DNA of 64,000 bases from Cloacimonetes bacterium UBA5614 (GTDB taxonomy: Bacteria > Cloacimonadota > Cloacimonadia > Cloacimonadales > Cloacimonadaceae). Numbering within the stretch: position 1 is the first letter of the stretch; each line of letters starts with the position of its first letter. The position numbers and the translations under genes are program-made. Positions 1 to 7,599 of this stretch are shown in pieces. Under the pieces are notes generated by a model that saw nothing but the letters and a program-made list of their open reading frames with translations, had not been told where the DNA came from and did not search any database. The stretch spans positions 62,001 through 126,000 of the forward strand of contig DIKQ01000011.1 of the NCBI GenBank assembly GCA_002424605.1. The letters run 5' to 3'.

Positions 1-472
1 GTGCAAAAGCCCACATTCCGTTAAAGCGGCGCAGGCAATCAGTCCCCCATATGCGATAGGACTGCAGGATTACTTCCGTGTCTGTATGGGTCCTGAACAC
101 ACAGCCCAGCGACTCCAGCTCGGATTTCAGTTCCAGATAGTTGTAAATCTCGCCGTTGAACACAATGTGGCAGTCGCCTTCCGCACTGCTCATCGGCTGG
201 TGTCCCAGGGGGGATAAATCCAGGATGGAAAGCCGCCTGAAACCCAAAGCCAGGTCTGCTTCAAACTCCACCGGCAGTTGAGGATGGACGGACTGCAGTT
301 CTGGGATGGTATCCCTTCCGGAAGCAGCCACAGCCTTGCCCTGACGCGTGTTTATCAGGCAATAGCCCTCATCGTCAGGACCACGGTGCCGCACCAGTTC
401 CGTCATTTTCCGCAGCAATTCAGTATCTGCCGTCTTGCCGTTCCGGCTATAGATTCCGCATATTCCGCACAT
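1..472 (-). CDS. asnB: Asparagine synthase (glutamine-hydrolysing), N-terminal part, cut by window edge
   Basis: Reading the minus strand from the ATG at 472 gives MCGICGIYSRNG, so after Met removal Cys2 is the N-terminal nucleophile of a class II (Ntn) glutamine amidotransferase. RHRGPDDEG, NGEIYNY and a TDTEVIL stretch follow in the order of AsnB-type enzymes. About 157 codons are visible, which is only the glutaminase domain. The ATP-dependent synthetase domain that would transfer ammonia to aspartyl-AMP lies outside the window. The frame is open to position 1. Other class II amidotransferases of this shape, such as those in exopolysaccharide or sorting-linked clusters, cannot be excluded without the C-terminal half. 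Its 5' side faces speD, with a palindromic element in between. Confidence 0.85.
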   Translation of the reverse strand, partial: MCGICGIYSRNGKTADTELLRKMTELVRHRGPDDEGYCLINTRQGKAVAASGRDTIPELQSVHPQLPVEFEADLALGFRRLSILDLSPLGHQPMSSAEGDCHIVFNGEIYNYLELKSELESLGCVFRTHTDTEVILQSYRIWGTDCLRRFNGMWAFA

Positions 473-507
473 GCTATCCCCAATATTTTTCCGCTCTTTC
501 CCTTTTC

Positions 508-571
508 ATACGGGGAGGTATCGGGGAGATTCCCCTCGATACCCCCTCGATACCCCCTCGAGGCAGGCAGG
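508..571. repeat. Palindromic 11-nt-periodic intergenic element, copy A
   Basis: The stretch reads as units of 10-11 nt: two GGGG/TATC arm units, a centre with GGGGAGATTCCCC, then TACCCCCTCGA repeated twice. GAGG and CCTC arms can fold back on each other. The 3' edge is followed by GGCAGGCAGG. It lies between divergent genes, asnB on the minus strand and the speD side on the plus strand, so it cannot be the terminator of either. Confidence 0.8.
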
Positions 572-740
572 TTTCGATTATCCCTGCAGGATAAAATTGT
601 CAATCCCATATCTCCGGCGTATGAATTACGGGTTATATAACTAACTGAAGTGCATTACCTTAAGCATTATCAAATATTTAATCTTGACACGAAAACGCTC
701 CACAGGTTTTTGAGATGTAATAAAATAAAAAGAGGTTGCT

Positions 741-893
741 GTGAAAGCTTTCGGATTCGCCAGAATACACTGCGTTAAAGAAGCTCTGTACGTAGAGCTT
801 TGGAAGCAGCAGCCCATTATTATTGACGATGAGGAGGTGTTGGTGCAGTTATCAGTATTCACCGCCTCATTGGAACCTCGCTACTCCATCTGA
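741..893 (+). CDS. Possible small ORF (50 aa) upstream of speD
   Basis: A GTG at 741 is preceded by AGAGG (731-735) and opens a 50-codon frame ending in TGA at 891-893. It begins VKAFGFARIHCVKEALYVEL and ends ASLEPRYSI. I do not recognise it. An AT-rich stretch precedes it. A palindrome (AAGCTC ... GAGCTT, about 780-799) lies inside the frame and may reflect RNA structure instead of coding. A minus-strand frame over the same bases (GTG at 859-862, ending near 641) is about as plausible, so coding status is uncertain. If translated, it would be a small protein or leader peptide ahead of the polyamine genes. Confidence 0.3.
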   Translation: MKAFGFARIHCVKEALYVELWKQQPIIIDDEEVLVQLSVFTASLEPRYSI

Positions 894-1037
894 TACATTC
901 GTAATCCCTTTACCGTAGTGCCTTTGGGCGCTGATGCCGCGCCGGCGGCAGCCGTTTATTCATCCTGCTAAGGGGGATTTTTACCCTTAAAAGGCCTGGA
1001 TTTATACTGAACATTTATGCAAAAAGCGAGGTAACTC
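894..1037 (+). promoter_or_regulatory. Structured leader of speD
   Basis: This gene-free stretch holds two hairpins. GCCGC-GCCG-GCGGC at 936-949 is followed by TTTATT. TAAGGG ... CCCTTA at 969-989 is followed by an A-run. The speD Shine-Dalgarno (GAGGT at 1028-1032) comes after them. The first could act as a weak terminator or attenuator. I do not recognise a known riboswitch class here. Confidence 0.3.
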
Positions 1038-1439
1038 ATGCAAGCTCTGGGCAGACAGATTTTAGCCGAATTCTACAATTGCAACAGCGAAGTCCTTAAG
1101 GACGAAAAATTCATAGAGGAAGCCATGGTAAACGCCTGTATAATCGGCAAAGCGACCGTGGTGACGCATACCTTCCATTCCTTCTCTCCCTTTGGGGTCA
1201 GCGGTGTCGTGGTAATTGCCGAATCCCACGTTGCCATCCACACCTGGCCTGAACATAACTACGCCGCGGTGGATATCTTTACCTGCGGGGAAACCATCGA
1301 ACCCTGGGTGCTGTTTGATTTCCTTAAAGAAAAGCTGGGCAGCACGCACGTCAGTCATATGGAACTCAAACGCGGTCTGTTTGACATTGGCGACGCCAAG
1401 CTCAAATTCAAGCCGGACCAGGATACAGAGGTCGCCTGA
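1038..1439 (+). CDS. speD: S-adenosylmethionine decarboxylase proenzyme
   Basis: Decarboxylates S-adenosylmethionine to supply the aminopropyl donor for spermidine synthesis in the cytoplasm. The 133-residue length fits the short bacterial class 1B form and not the long enterobacterial form. The self-processing site is visible as Glu62-Ser63 in AESHVAIHTWPE. Ser63 would become the pyruvoyl group, and His68 and Cys83 occupy the positions of the known processing and catalytic residues. The ATG is preceded by GAGGTAACTC. The stop codon overlaps the speE start (TGATG), so the two are translationally coupled, as expected for sequential pathway steps. Identification is secure. Confidence 0.96.
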   Translation: MQALGRQILAEFYNCNSEVLKDEKFIEEAMVNACIIGKATVVTHTFHSFSPFGVSGVVVIAESHVAIHTWPEHNYAAVDIFTCGETIEPWVLFDFLKEKLGSTHVSHMELKRGLFDIGDAKLKFKPDQDTEVA

Positions 1440-2275
1440 TGCCCCACTGGTACACGGAAAAGCACACTCCTACCCGCGGACTGACCTTTCAGGTGGATGC
1501 AAACCTCTATCAGGAAAAAAGCCCCTACCAGATACTGGATATCGTGCAGACGCCGGACTTTGGCCTTATGATGCTGTTGGACGGGGTTATCATGGTTACG
1601 GAAAGGGACGAGTTTGTCTATCATGAGATGCTTTCCCATCCTGCTTTGTTCACGCATCCAAATCCGCAAAAGGTCCTGATAATCGGAGGCGGGGACGGAG
1701 GCACTTTGCGTCAGGTCTTGCGTCATCCCGGTGTGGAAAAAGCCGTTCTGGTGGAGATAGATGAGATGGTGGTCAATGCTTCCAGGCGCTTCTTCCCTAT
1801 TCTGGCAGAGGCATTTGACAATCCCAAAGCAGAGGTGCGGATAGAAGACGGGATTGCTTTTCTAAAGCGGTCGGAAGACGAGTTCGACGTCATACTGATA
1901 GATTCCACAGACCCGGTGGGACCGGCGGAAGGTCTTTTCCAAAGGGAGTTTTACGCTGATTGCCACAATGCCCTGAAAGCAGACGGCATCCTGACAATCC
2001 AGTCGGAAAGCCCCTGGATTCCGGAACTGCAGACAGTCATTTCCCGGGCATACCGTGACCTGGCATCCCTCTTCCCCATTGTGATGCCCTATACTGCCTC
2101 CATCCAGACCTATCAGGCAGGGCTCTGGCTCTTCCAGATGGCAAGCAAAAAGCACCATCCGCTGGACGACATTCCTGCCCCGCGCTATGATGGCTTTGAT
2201 TTCAGCTATTACAACAGCGGGCTTCACAAAGGCTGCTTTGCCCTGCCCCAGTTCGTGCGGGACTTGCTGAAGTAA
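1439..2275 (+). CDS. speE: Polyamine aminopropyltransferase (spermidine synthase)
   Basis: Transfers the aminopropyl group from decarboxylated SAM to putrescine or a similar amine. At 278 residues it has normal family length. The N-terminal beta part reads GLTFQVDANLYQEKSPYQ, followed by the SAM-type Rossmann fold with IIGGGDGGTLRQVLRHPGV and then VEIDEMVV. The catalytic loop carries DVILIDSTDPVGPAEGLF, matching the conserved DSTDPVGPA signature. Its start overlaps the speD stop by one base, and a bidirectional terminator follows directly. No ornithine, arginine or agmatine enzyme is nearby, so the amine precursor must be made elsewhere or imported. Confidence 0.97.
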   Translation: MPHWYTEKHTPTRGLTFQVDANLYQEKSPYQILDIVQTPDFGLMMLLDGVIMVTERDEFVYHEMLSHPALFTHPNPQKVLIIGGGDGGTLRQVLRHPGVEKAVLVEIDEMVVNASRRFFPILAEAFDNPKAEVRIEDGIAFLKRSEDEFDVILIDSTDPVGPAEGLFQREFYADCHNALKADGILTIQSESPWIPELQTVISRAYRDLASLFPIVMPYTASIQTYQAGLWLFQMASKKHHPLDDIPAPRYDGFDFSYYNSGLHKGCFALPQFVRDLLK

Positions 2276-2287
2276 TTTCCGGGCAAT

Positions 2288-2322
2288 AAAAAAAGCCGCA
2301 GGTTTAGTGCGGCCTTTCTTAT
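2288..2322. terminator. Bidirectional intrinsic terminator between speE and spy-like gene
   Basis: GCCGCA (2295-2300), loop GGTTTAG, TGCGGC (2308-2313). A run of A lies to the left and CTTTCTT to the right, so it can stop transcripts from both converging genes. Confidence 0.85.
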
Positions 2323-2377
2323 TTGAGAGTTATGGGAGGAGTCCTTACAAAGATGTTCCCATAAGTTGGGGGATTGC

Positions 2378-2884
2378 TTATTTGCGCATGGGCTTTTTCA
2401 CGCCCTGATGGTCATCGTGCATCATGCCTTTGCCTGTCTGCATTCCTTTCATGGGACGCATTTCAGCAAGCTTTTCCTGCTGTTCCTTGGTAAGCTCTTT
2501 CAGCATTGCCTGGTGATGGTCCACTCTGGCGTTATCCATGGTAAGTTCAAGGTCGGATATATTCTTGTTCAACCTTTTAACTTTGTCGAATTCCTGGTTT
2601 TTCATGGCAGTATTCTTATCAATTTTAAGGTTTTCCAGTTCTGCCTGCTTGGTGTTTACCCATTTGGCCTGTTCGCGGAAGAGGTTTTCCAGCTTGGCTT
2701 TCTGTGCTTCTGTAAGGTTCAGTTCCTTGAGCATTTCCATACCCATGGGACCTTGTCCGCTCTTTTTCATCATCATCTGATGGTCGCCGTCCTGTTTGCC
2801 CATTGCAGGTCTTTCTGTCCTTTGTGCGAAAAGCATTAAGCTCAGGGTCATGATTGCGAGGGTGAGAATTATTATTTTCCTCAT
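2378..2884 (-). CDS. Spy/CpxP-like periplasmic protein with signal peptide
   Basis: 168 residues. A signal peptide (MRKIIILTLAIMTLSLMLFA, residues 1-20) is followed by a Met/His/Lys-rich helical protein. ELNLTEAQKAKLENL carries the LTxxQ motif of the Spy/CpxP/ZraP class, and a second partial copy reads ELTKEQQEKLAEM. The ends are Met-, His- and Asp-rich (DGDHQMMMKK, GMMHDDHQG), which suggests metal contact. Family members are periplasmic chaperones or metal/stress sensors. It is the last gene of the sigma - anti-sigma - CpxP-like cluster, 17 nt after the preceding stop, so it is probably an output of that regulon. The exact ligand cannot be read from sequence. Confidence 0.75.
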   Translation of the reverse strand: MRKIIILTLAIMTLSLMLFAQRTERPAMGKQDGDHQMMMKKSGQGPMGMEMLKELNLTEAQKAKLENLFREQAKWVNTKQAELENLKIDKNTAMKNQEFDKVKRLNKNISDLELTMDNARVDHHQAMLKELTKEQQEKLAEMRPMKGMQTGKGMMHDDHQGVKKPMRK

Positions 2885-2901
2885 GATTATCTCCTTGTGT
2901 T

Positions 2902-3387
2902 TTATTGAGTGTTTTTTGGTTTATTGGTGTCGGGACCGTCATATCTGGTCTTCGGACTGGTCCTGTCTCTTCTGTCTCTAAAGTATTCTCTGGATTCTTC
3001 AGGGGTGATTTTCTTGCGGAACTCGATGAGTGAATTCCCCAGCTTTTCTTCCAGCAGCATCTGTGCCTGCAGGGATGCCTGCATGGCTTTGACGGCTGCC
3101 TGCTCGTTAAAATTTTCTTCCCGCATGGCGTTGAGGAACTCACGGCGTTTTGCCTTGAAGTTGTCTTTCAGCATTTGGATTTCCTCTTTGTTTGCCAGCA
3201 TGTCTTCCGGTCTTTTCCTGCTTTTCTCGCTATCCCTGCGTTCATAACTGCTGCTGGGATATTTACTGCGCAGGGAAGGATTGAACAGGGGCTTGCGGAA
3301 GGCGGTGATATGTAAAAACATAATCATCACAGCCAGGTTGAAAGCCAGAGAAATAAAAAGTAAAATGACTATCCAGCGCTTGCTCAT
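2902..3387 (-). CDS. Membrane-anchored CpxP/ZraP/CnrX-like protein
   Basis: 161 residues with one N-terminal membrane segment (WIVILLFISLAFNLAVMIMF, about 5-24) and a charged, helical periplasmic part. The layout is typical of periplasmic heavy-metal-sensor proteins (CnrX/ZraP superfamily). EEIQMLKDNFKAKRREFLNA and KMQ-type helices predict a four-helix hairpin. The C-terminal tail is Arg/Asp/Pro-rich and probably disordered. Its ATG overlaps the stop of the upstream anti-sigma gene (ATGA), which implies translational coupling. In CnrYXH-type systems such a protein senses the signal for an anti-sigma factor, so that role is inferred here. The sequence itself is too variable for a firm family call. 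Confidence 0.65.
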   Translation of the reverse strand: MSKRWIVILLFISLAFNLAVMIMFLHITAFRKPLFNPSLRSKYPSSSYERRDSEKSRKRPEDMLANKEEIQMLKDNFKAKRREFLNAMREENFNEQAAVKAMQASLQAQMLLEEKLGNSLIEFRKKITPEESREYFRDRRDRTSPKTRYDGPDTNKPKNTQ

Positions 3388-3830
3388 TCTATCTCCCCGT
3401 TGGCATAGAAATCCGTAATCAGGCTGTTTTCGCCGAAGCTGTAGAGTTCTGCGCTTTCCGTCTGGGGTTCAGCATCGCTGAAGAATGTCCTGACACCCAC
3501 CAGGGAGCCAAAGTATAAGCTCATGATGATGGCGAGTGTGGCGGGGATTGTCTGCCAGCGGACGCGGATTTCTTTCCTGTGGTAGATTGGTTCCCTGCTT
3601 TTTATCTCACTCATGATGCGGTGATGTAAATGAGCCGGAAACCCGCTTTGGGGGAGGGAACTATAGAGACGATGAAAGCTGATGTGTTCGTCAACGAGTT
3701 TCCGGCAGTCGGAACACTGACGCACCTTTCCGCATCCGTCATACCAGGCCTGGAGCTCAGCCGCCTGTTCGGGCTTGAGTTCTCCATCCAGCCAGGGGGT
3801 CAGTAGTCTGCGAAATTTACGGCAAGTCAT
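3384..3830 (-). CDS. Probable anti-sigma factor (zinc-finger type, one membrane segment)
   Basis: 148 residues. The N-terminal domain has Cys3, Cys33, Cys39 and Cys42 in a loose zinc-binding arrangement, with the motif TPWLDGELKPEQAAEL typical of zf-HC2 / ASD-type anti-sigma domains. A single membrane segment lies at about 94-113 (TIPATLAIIMSLYFGSLVGV), leaving a short periplasmic tail. It starts 14 nt after the sigma-factor stop and overlaps the next gene. Together these suggest that it holds the ECF sigma factor at the membrane. Unlike the canonical HxxxCxxC pattern, the residue before the CxxC pair is not a clear His, so metal binding is uncertain. Confidence 0.7.
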   Translation of the reverse strand: MTCRKFRRLLTPWLDGELKPEQAAELQAWYDGCGKVRQCSDCRKLVDEHISFHRLYSSLPQSGFPAHLHHRIMSEIKSREPIYHRKEIRVRWQTIPATLAIIMSLYFGSLVGVRTFFSDAEPQTESAELYSFGENSLITDFYANGEIE

Positions 3831-3844
3831 TGTTTCCTCTCTTA

Positions 3845-4378
3845 CTATCCGGCATAGGCCGAATCAGTTTGTTCATAGTTAAGTACATGTTTCCCTCCGT
3901 TTTCCTTTATTATTTTTTTACGGAGCTGTTTTTTGGCTCTCACGAGAAGCGATTCCACTGCCTTGACGCTGATGCCCATTTTCTCGCTGATTTCTTTATA
4001 GGAAAGGTTTTCGTAGTATTGCAGGTGAATAACGGAGGAGAGCTTGACCGGCAATTCCCGGATGGCATTGTTCAGGATGGCATAGTCCGGTTCCGGGGCG
4101 CTGTGGGGTTTATCCCTGAGGTTGGCAAAGTCAGCTGGGGCGCGCAGGACCATCTTTTTCTGGTGCTTGATAAAGTTGAGCGCCATATTGTGAGCCATTC
4201 TGTAGAGATATGCCACCGCTGTCTTTTCCTCAATGTCGTGTATTCTTTCATAAAAAGCCAGGAAAACATTCTGCAGCAGGTCATTGGCATCATCATCCAC
4301 CTCCACGAAACGTAAAAGGTAATTATAGATGCGCTTTTCATTAGCTGTAAGGAATGATTCAAAGCTTTCAGGTTTCAT
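3845..4378 (-). CDS. ECF-family RNA polymerase sigma factor
   Basis: 177 residues, with the two-domain layout of ECF sigma factors. Region 2 holds DDDANDLLQNVFLAFYERI (polymerase core and -10 contact). After a linker, region 4 holds YENLSYKEISEKMGISVKAV, a helix-turn-helix for the -35 element, followed by a basic tail. It heads a four-gene minus-strand operon with a likely anti-sigma factor and two CpxP-like proteins, which suggests envelope or metal stress control. The upstream region carries palindromic element B. I could not find a convincing autoregulated ECF promoter by eye. Confidence 0.9.
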   Translation of the reverse strand: MKPESFESFLTANEKRIYNYLLRFVEVDDDANDLLQNVFLAFYERIHDIEEKTAVAYLYRMAHNMALNFIKHQKKMVLRAPADFANLRDKPHSAPEPDYAILNNAIRELPVKLSSVIHLQYYENLSYKEISEKMGISVKAVESLLVRAKKQLRKKIIKENGGKHVLNYEQTDSAYAG

Positions 4379-4456
4379 AATTCTCCACTAATCCAAATAC
4401 TAACCACCCCTCATTTTCCTGCAACCTATTTTTTAAGAATGCTTTTTTTCCGTATA

Positions 4457-4520
4457 CTGCTTGTCTCGAGGAGGTAACGAGGGGATAACGGGGAGATTCC
4501 CCACGATACCCCCACGTTGC
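4457..4520. repeat. Palindromic 11-nt-periodic intergenic element, copy B
   Basis: Starts with CTGCTTGTCTCGAGGAGG. The units run TAACGAGGGGA, TAACGGGGAGA, TTCCCCACGA, TACCCCCACGT, with the centre GGGGAGATTCCCC. It lies between the divergent sigma-factor and beta-barrel genes, so it is 5' of both. Confidence 0.8.
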
Positions 4521-4611
4521 TATTAGGAAAAAGACAAACGAAAAAGATTGACGGAACAGGTAATGTCTGATTTGTGATTATGAGACCCCAAAAGGGTCAT
4601 CCGGAGCAGAT

Positions 4612-5703
4612 ATGAAGTTCTATGCGGCCCTCGTCACTTTGCTGTGCATTTCACTATGCCTGGACGCTTTTACGCTCTCCATGCGCAACAGGATTGCTGC
4701 CATCAATACCGTTTACCTGCAGACGCAGAAAGACCAGTATGAGTTGGCAGTGCTCTGGCAGCCTGAGTTCAATCTGGACCATTCCTTTTCCCCGGATTTA
4801 TCAATGACGGGACAATTAATGGGGAATGGCGCTGTCAGGCAGGTCTTCCAGTCCGGGGACGATTATTTCGTGAGACAGGGCAAAATCCAGCGTTTATGGC
4901 TGGCACTGGGTTCTCCGCAGACCGAGGCAAGAATCGGACTGCAGAGGATGAATTTCGGTTCGGCGCAGATATTGCGTCCGCTGCAGTGGTTTGACAACCT
5001 TGACCCCAAAGACAAGCTGGAACTGACAGACGGTGTGCAGGCAATCCTGGTGCGGCACTATTTTTTGAACAATGCCAACCTGTGGGTGTGGGGCGTTCGT
5101 GGTGAGGAAAAGCTTAGAGGACAATTACTTACGCTCACTAAAGATAACACTCCGGAAGTGGGGGGCAGGGTTCAATACCCGTTTTTCTCCGGTGAAATCG
5201 CCCTAACTGCCAATCACAGGCTGGAAACTGTGCTGCAGGGAATTGACACCGGCTCGGAAAGCAGGATCGGTCTGGATTGCCGTCAGGATTGGCTAATCGG
5301 GCTCTGGATGGAGCTTTATGGCTCCTTCACGCAAAAACCCGCCGGATTCGGCAAATATCAGGCTCCCGTAACATTGGGTATTGATTACACCTTTAATCTC
5401 GGCAATGGCGTCTATACGCTCGCAGAAACGCAGGTTTCCTATTCTTCGGATGTATCATGGTCAGAACTGCACTCCGATATGGTGACTGCTGCCGTTTCCG
5501 CAAGCTATCCGCTCGGTCTGCTGGACAGGGTGATTTATTACGGGACTTTTACCGAAGACGGCAATGTATCGGTTCAGTCCGCAATCTGGCGCAGGGAATA
5601 TGACCGGCTGAGCTGGGATTTATCTCTGTTCTGGGATGCGGGGAAGAGGCATTACAGATATAACTCGCGCGGAATCAAAGCGCTGATATCATACACATTT
5701 TAG
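4612..5703 (+). CDS. Outer-membrane beta-barrel protein of ABC/LolA operon
   Basis: 363 residues. A signal peptide (about 1-19, MKFYAALVTLLCISLCLDAF) is followed by alternating hydrophobic/polar strands rich in Tyr, Trp and Gly, with a last strand ending in Phe (ALISYTF), the usual barrel-assembly signal. RBS GGAG at 4602-4605. It is 17 nt ahead of an ABC ATPase gene and leads a five-gene operon with two permeases and a LolA-like protein. A role as outer-membrane partner of that system is inferred. The hairpin GACCC-CAAAA-GGGTC (4584-4598) lies just before the RBS. I do not recognise a named family beyond porin-like barrel. Confidence 0.7.
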   Translation: MKFYAALVTLLCISLCLDAFTLSMRNRIAAINTVYLQTQKDQYELAVLWQPEFNLDHSFSPDLSMTGQLMGNGAVRQVFQSGDDYFVRQGKIQRLWLALGSPQTEARIGLQRMNFGSAQILRPLQWFDNLDPKDKLELTDGVQAILVRHYFLNNANLWVWGVRGEEKLRGQLLTLTKDNTPEVGGRVQYPFFSGEIALTANHRLETVLQGIDTGSESRIGLDCRQDWLIGLWMELYGSFTQKPAGFGKYQAPVTLGIDYTFNLGNGVYTLAETQVSYSSDVSWSELHSDMVTAAVSASYPLGLLDRVIYYGTFTEDGNVSVQSAIWRREYDRLSWDLSLFWDAGKRHYRYNSRGIKALISYTF

Positions 5704-5720
5704 GAAAACAGGATGAAAAT

Positions 5721-6422
5721 ATGAAGGAAATTCTGATAAGCACCAGAAAAATGACCAAGCACTATCCGGCCGGAGAAGGAAAATTCACGGCTTTAAAAGA
5801 CATCACTCTGGATTTTGGCAAAGGGGAATTTACCGGCATTGTCGGTCCCAGCGGCTCGGGTAAAACCACCCTACTGAATATAATCGGCTCGCTGGATACG
5901 CAATCCGAAGGGGAAGTCATAGTCCTGGGACGGGATATTTCCAGCCTCACGACCAAAGAGTCCGCCGCCCTCAGAAGCCGGGATATCGGCTTTATATTCC
6001 AGACCTATAACCTGCTGCCGGTCTATTCGGTGTATGAGAATGTGGAGTTTCCCCTGCTGCTGCTGAAAATGCCGGAAGCGGACAGAAAAAAGGCAGTGAC
6101 GGAAGCTCTGGAATGGGTGGGGCTTACTGCCAAAATCAAATCCCGCCCCGGTCAGCTTTCCGGCGGAGAGTCCCAGCGAGTGGCGATTGCCCGTGCAATG
6201 GTCAAGAAACCGCACATCATCCTGGCTGACGAACCCACTGCCAACCTGGATACGGAAAATTCAATGAATGTGCTGCAGACCATGCAGAATCTGAACAGGG
6301 ATATGGGCACGACCTTCATCTTTTCAACCCACGACGCCAAGGTTATCGGCTTCCTGCAAAGGAAAATCACCCTGGTGGACGGAATGGTCGCCTCAGACGA
6401 AATCAACGGAGCGGCAGGATGA
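5721..6422 (+). CDS. ABC transporter ATPase, LolD/MacB type
   Basis: 233 residues, the size of the stand-alone LolD/MacB-N/FtsE class. Walker A GPSGSGKT is at 42-49, the Q-loop at FIFQTYNLLP, the signature LSGGE at 146-150, Walker B IILADE at 166-171 and the switch His at 204. ENVEFPLLLLKM and the downstream FtsX-type permeases support the mechanotransmission class (LolCDE, MacB) over classical importers. It probably powers movement of lipoproteins, lipids or peptides from the outer leaflet of the inner membrane. Its stop overlaps the start of the first permease. Confidence 0.93.
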   Translation: MKEILISTRKMTKHYPAGEGKFTALKDITLDFGKGEFTGIVGPSGSGKTTLLNIIGSLDTQSEGEVIVLGRDISSLTTKESAALRSRDIGFIFQTYNLLPVYSVYENVEFPLLLLKMPEADRKKAVTEALEWVGLTAKIKSRPGQLSGGESQRVAIARAMVKKPHIILADEPTANLDTENSMNVLQTMQNLNRDMGTTFIFSTHDAKVIGFLQRKITLVDGMVASDEINGAAG

Positions 6423-7591
6423 TTTGGAAGCTTGCCTGGAGGAATATTCAGGGCGCAGGACTGCGCAGCCTTATCAATATCATTATCATCGCACTGGTTA
6501 TGATAGGCATCATCTGGTCGCAGGGGATGTATGAAGGCTGGATGCGCACGGCAGAACGCGAGAGCCGGGAATGGCTGAACGGGGATGGACGCATCACCCA
6601 TAAGTTGTATGACAGGTTTGACCCCTTCAGTTGGGACAAAAGCTTTGAGCAAATCCCTGAGAATATTCAGGACCTGGTTGATAAAGGGACAGCAGTTCCT
6701 GTCCTCATAACGTCTGGTACTATTTATCCCGAAGGCAGGATGATTTCACTGATTGTCAAGGGTATTCCCGCCGGCCAGCAGTTCCTGAAACTGCCCACAG
6801 CAGTATTGGCGGATGGCGGTGATGACATTCCTGCCCTGATTGGCAGCAACATGGCAAAGAGCTCTCACCTGAAAGAGGGCGATATCGTTACCCTGCGCTG
6901 GAGAGACATGCATGGAGCTTTCAATGCTGCTGATATCAGGATTGCTGCAATTATGAAAACCCCATATCTCGAAGCGGATAACGGACAGGTCTGGATGGAC
7001 CTGGAGCGTCTGCAACTGATGAAGGATGCTCCCAAAACCGCCACTTTCATAGTCATTAAAGACGCAGGTGACGTTCCGCAAACCAGCGACGCCTGGACCT
7101 TCGAGAGCATAGATTTCCTGCTCAGAGATATGCACGCCATGATGAAAACCGAGAAGACCTATGGCTATCTGATGTTTGCCCTGCTGATTCTGCTGGCGAT
7201 GATTGCCATATTTGACACACAGGTGCTGGCGGTGTTCAAACGACGGAAAGAGATAGGCATCTTCGCAGCGCTGGGAATGACCCAGAAGCAGATAATCAGG
7301 ATGTTTACGGCGGAAGGAATGCTTTATGCCGTGTTTGCTTCAGTTGCGGCAGGTATTCTTGGCATGCCTCTGTTTATCTATTTCGGGACAGTTGGCTACC
7401 GCATGCCGGAAAGCTACCAGGATTTCGGGATAGAGGGCTTGAGTGAGGCCGTCATCTTTTACTATACTCCTGCTATGATTATCAGCACTGTTATAATCGT
7501 GGTGGTTATTACAGCTTTTGTCAGCTGGATTCCCACCTTGCGGATTGCCAGGCTCAAACCCACCGATGCCCTGCGCGGCAGGATGGGGTAG
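6419..7591 (+). CDS. ABC transporter permease, FtsX/MacB family (first)
   Basis: 390 residues. An N-terminal membrane helix (about 15-37) is followed by a large periplasmic domain (about 40-240). Three C-terminal helices (YLMFALLILLAMIAIF and two more) surround the FtsX-like segment KRRKEIGIFAALGMTQKQII, characteristic of LolC/E and MacB permeases. The ATG overlaps the ATPase stop (GGATGA). It is paired with a second permease 9 nt downstream, giving the LolCE-like arrangement of two different permease subunits and one ATPase. The substrate is unknown. Confidence 0.88.
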   Translation: MIWKLAWRNIQGAGLRSLINIIIIALVMIGIIWSQGMYEGWMRTAERESREWLNGDGRITHKLYDRFDPFSWDKSFEQIPENIQDLVDKGTAVPVLITSGTIYPEGRMISLIVKGIPAGQQFLKLPTAVLADGGDDIPALIGSNMAKSSHLKEGDIVTLRWRDMHGAFNAADIRIAAIMKTPYLEADNGQVWMDLERLQLMKDAPKTATFIVIKDAGDVPQTSDAWTFESIDFLLRDMHAMMKTEKTYGYLMFALLILLAMIAIFDTQVLAVFKRRKEIGIFAALGMTQKQIIRMFTAEGMLYAVFASVAAGILGMPLFIYFGTVGYRMPESYQDFGIEGLSEAVIFYYTPAMIISTVIIVVVITAFVSWIPTLRIARLKPTDALRGRMG

Positions 7592-7599
7592 GAGGGGAT

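Noticed and set aside
508..571. CRISPR-like appearance of the repeated units
   Set aside because: Units are joined without unique spacers, form palindromes and occur as single elements in many gaps; no cas gene is present.
641..862. Minus-strand 73-codon frame opposite the small ORF near speD
   Set aside because: No domain and Ser/Thr-rich translation; it stays possible but I gave only the plus-strand candidate, itself at low confidence.
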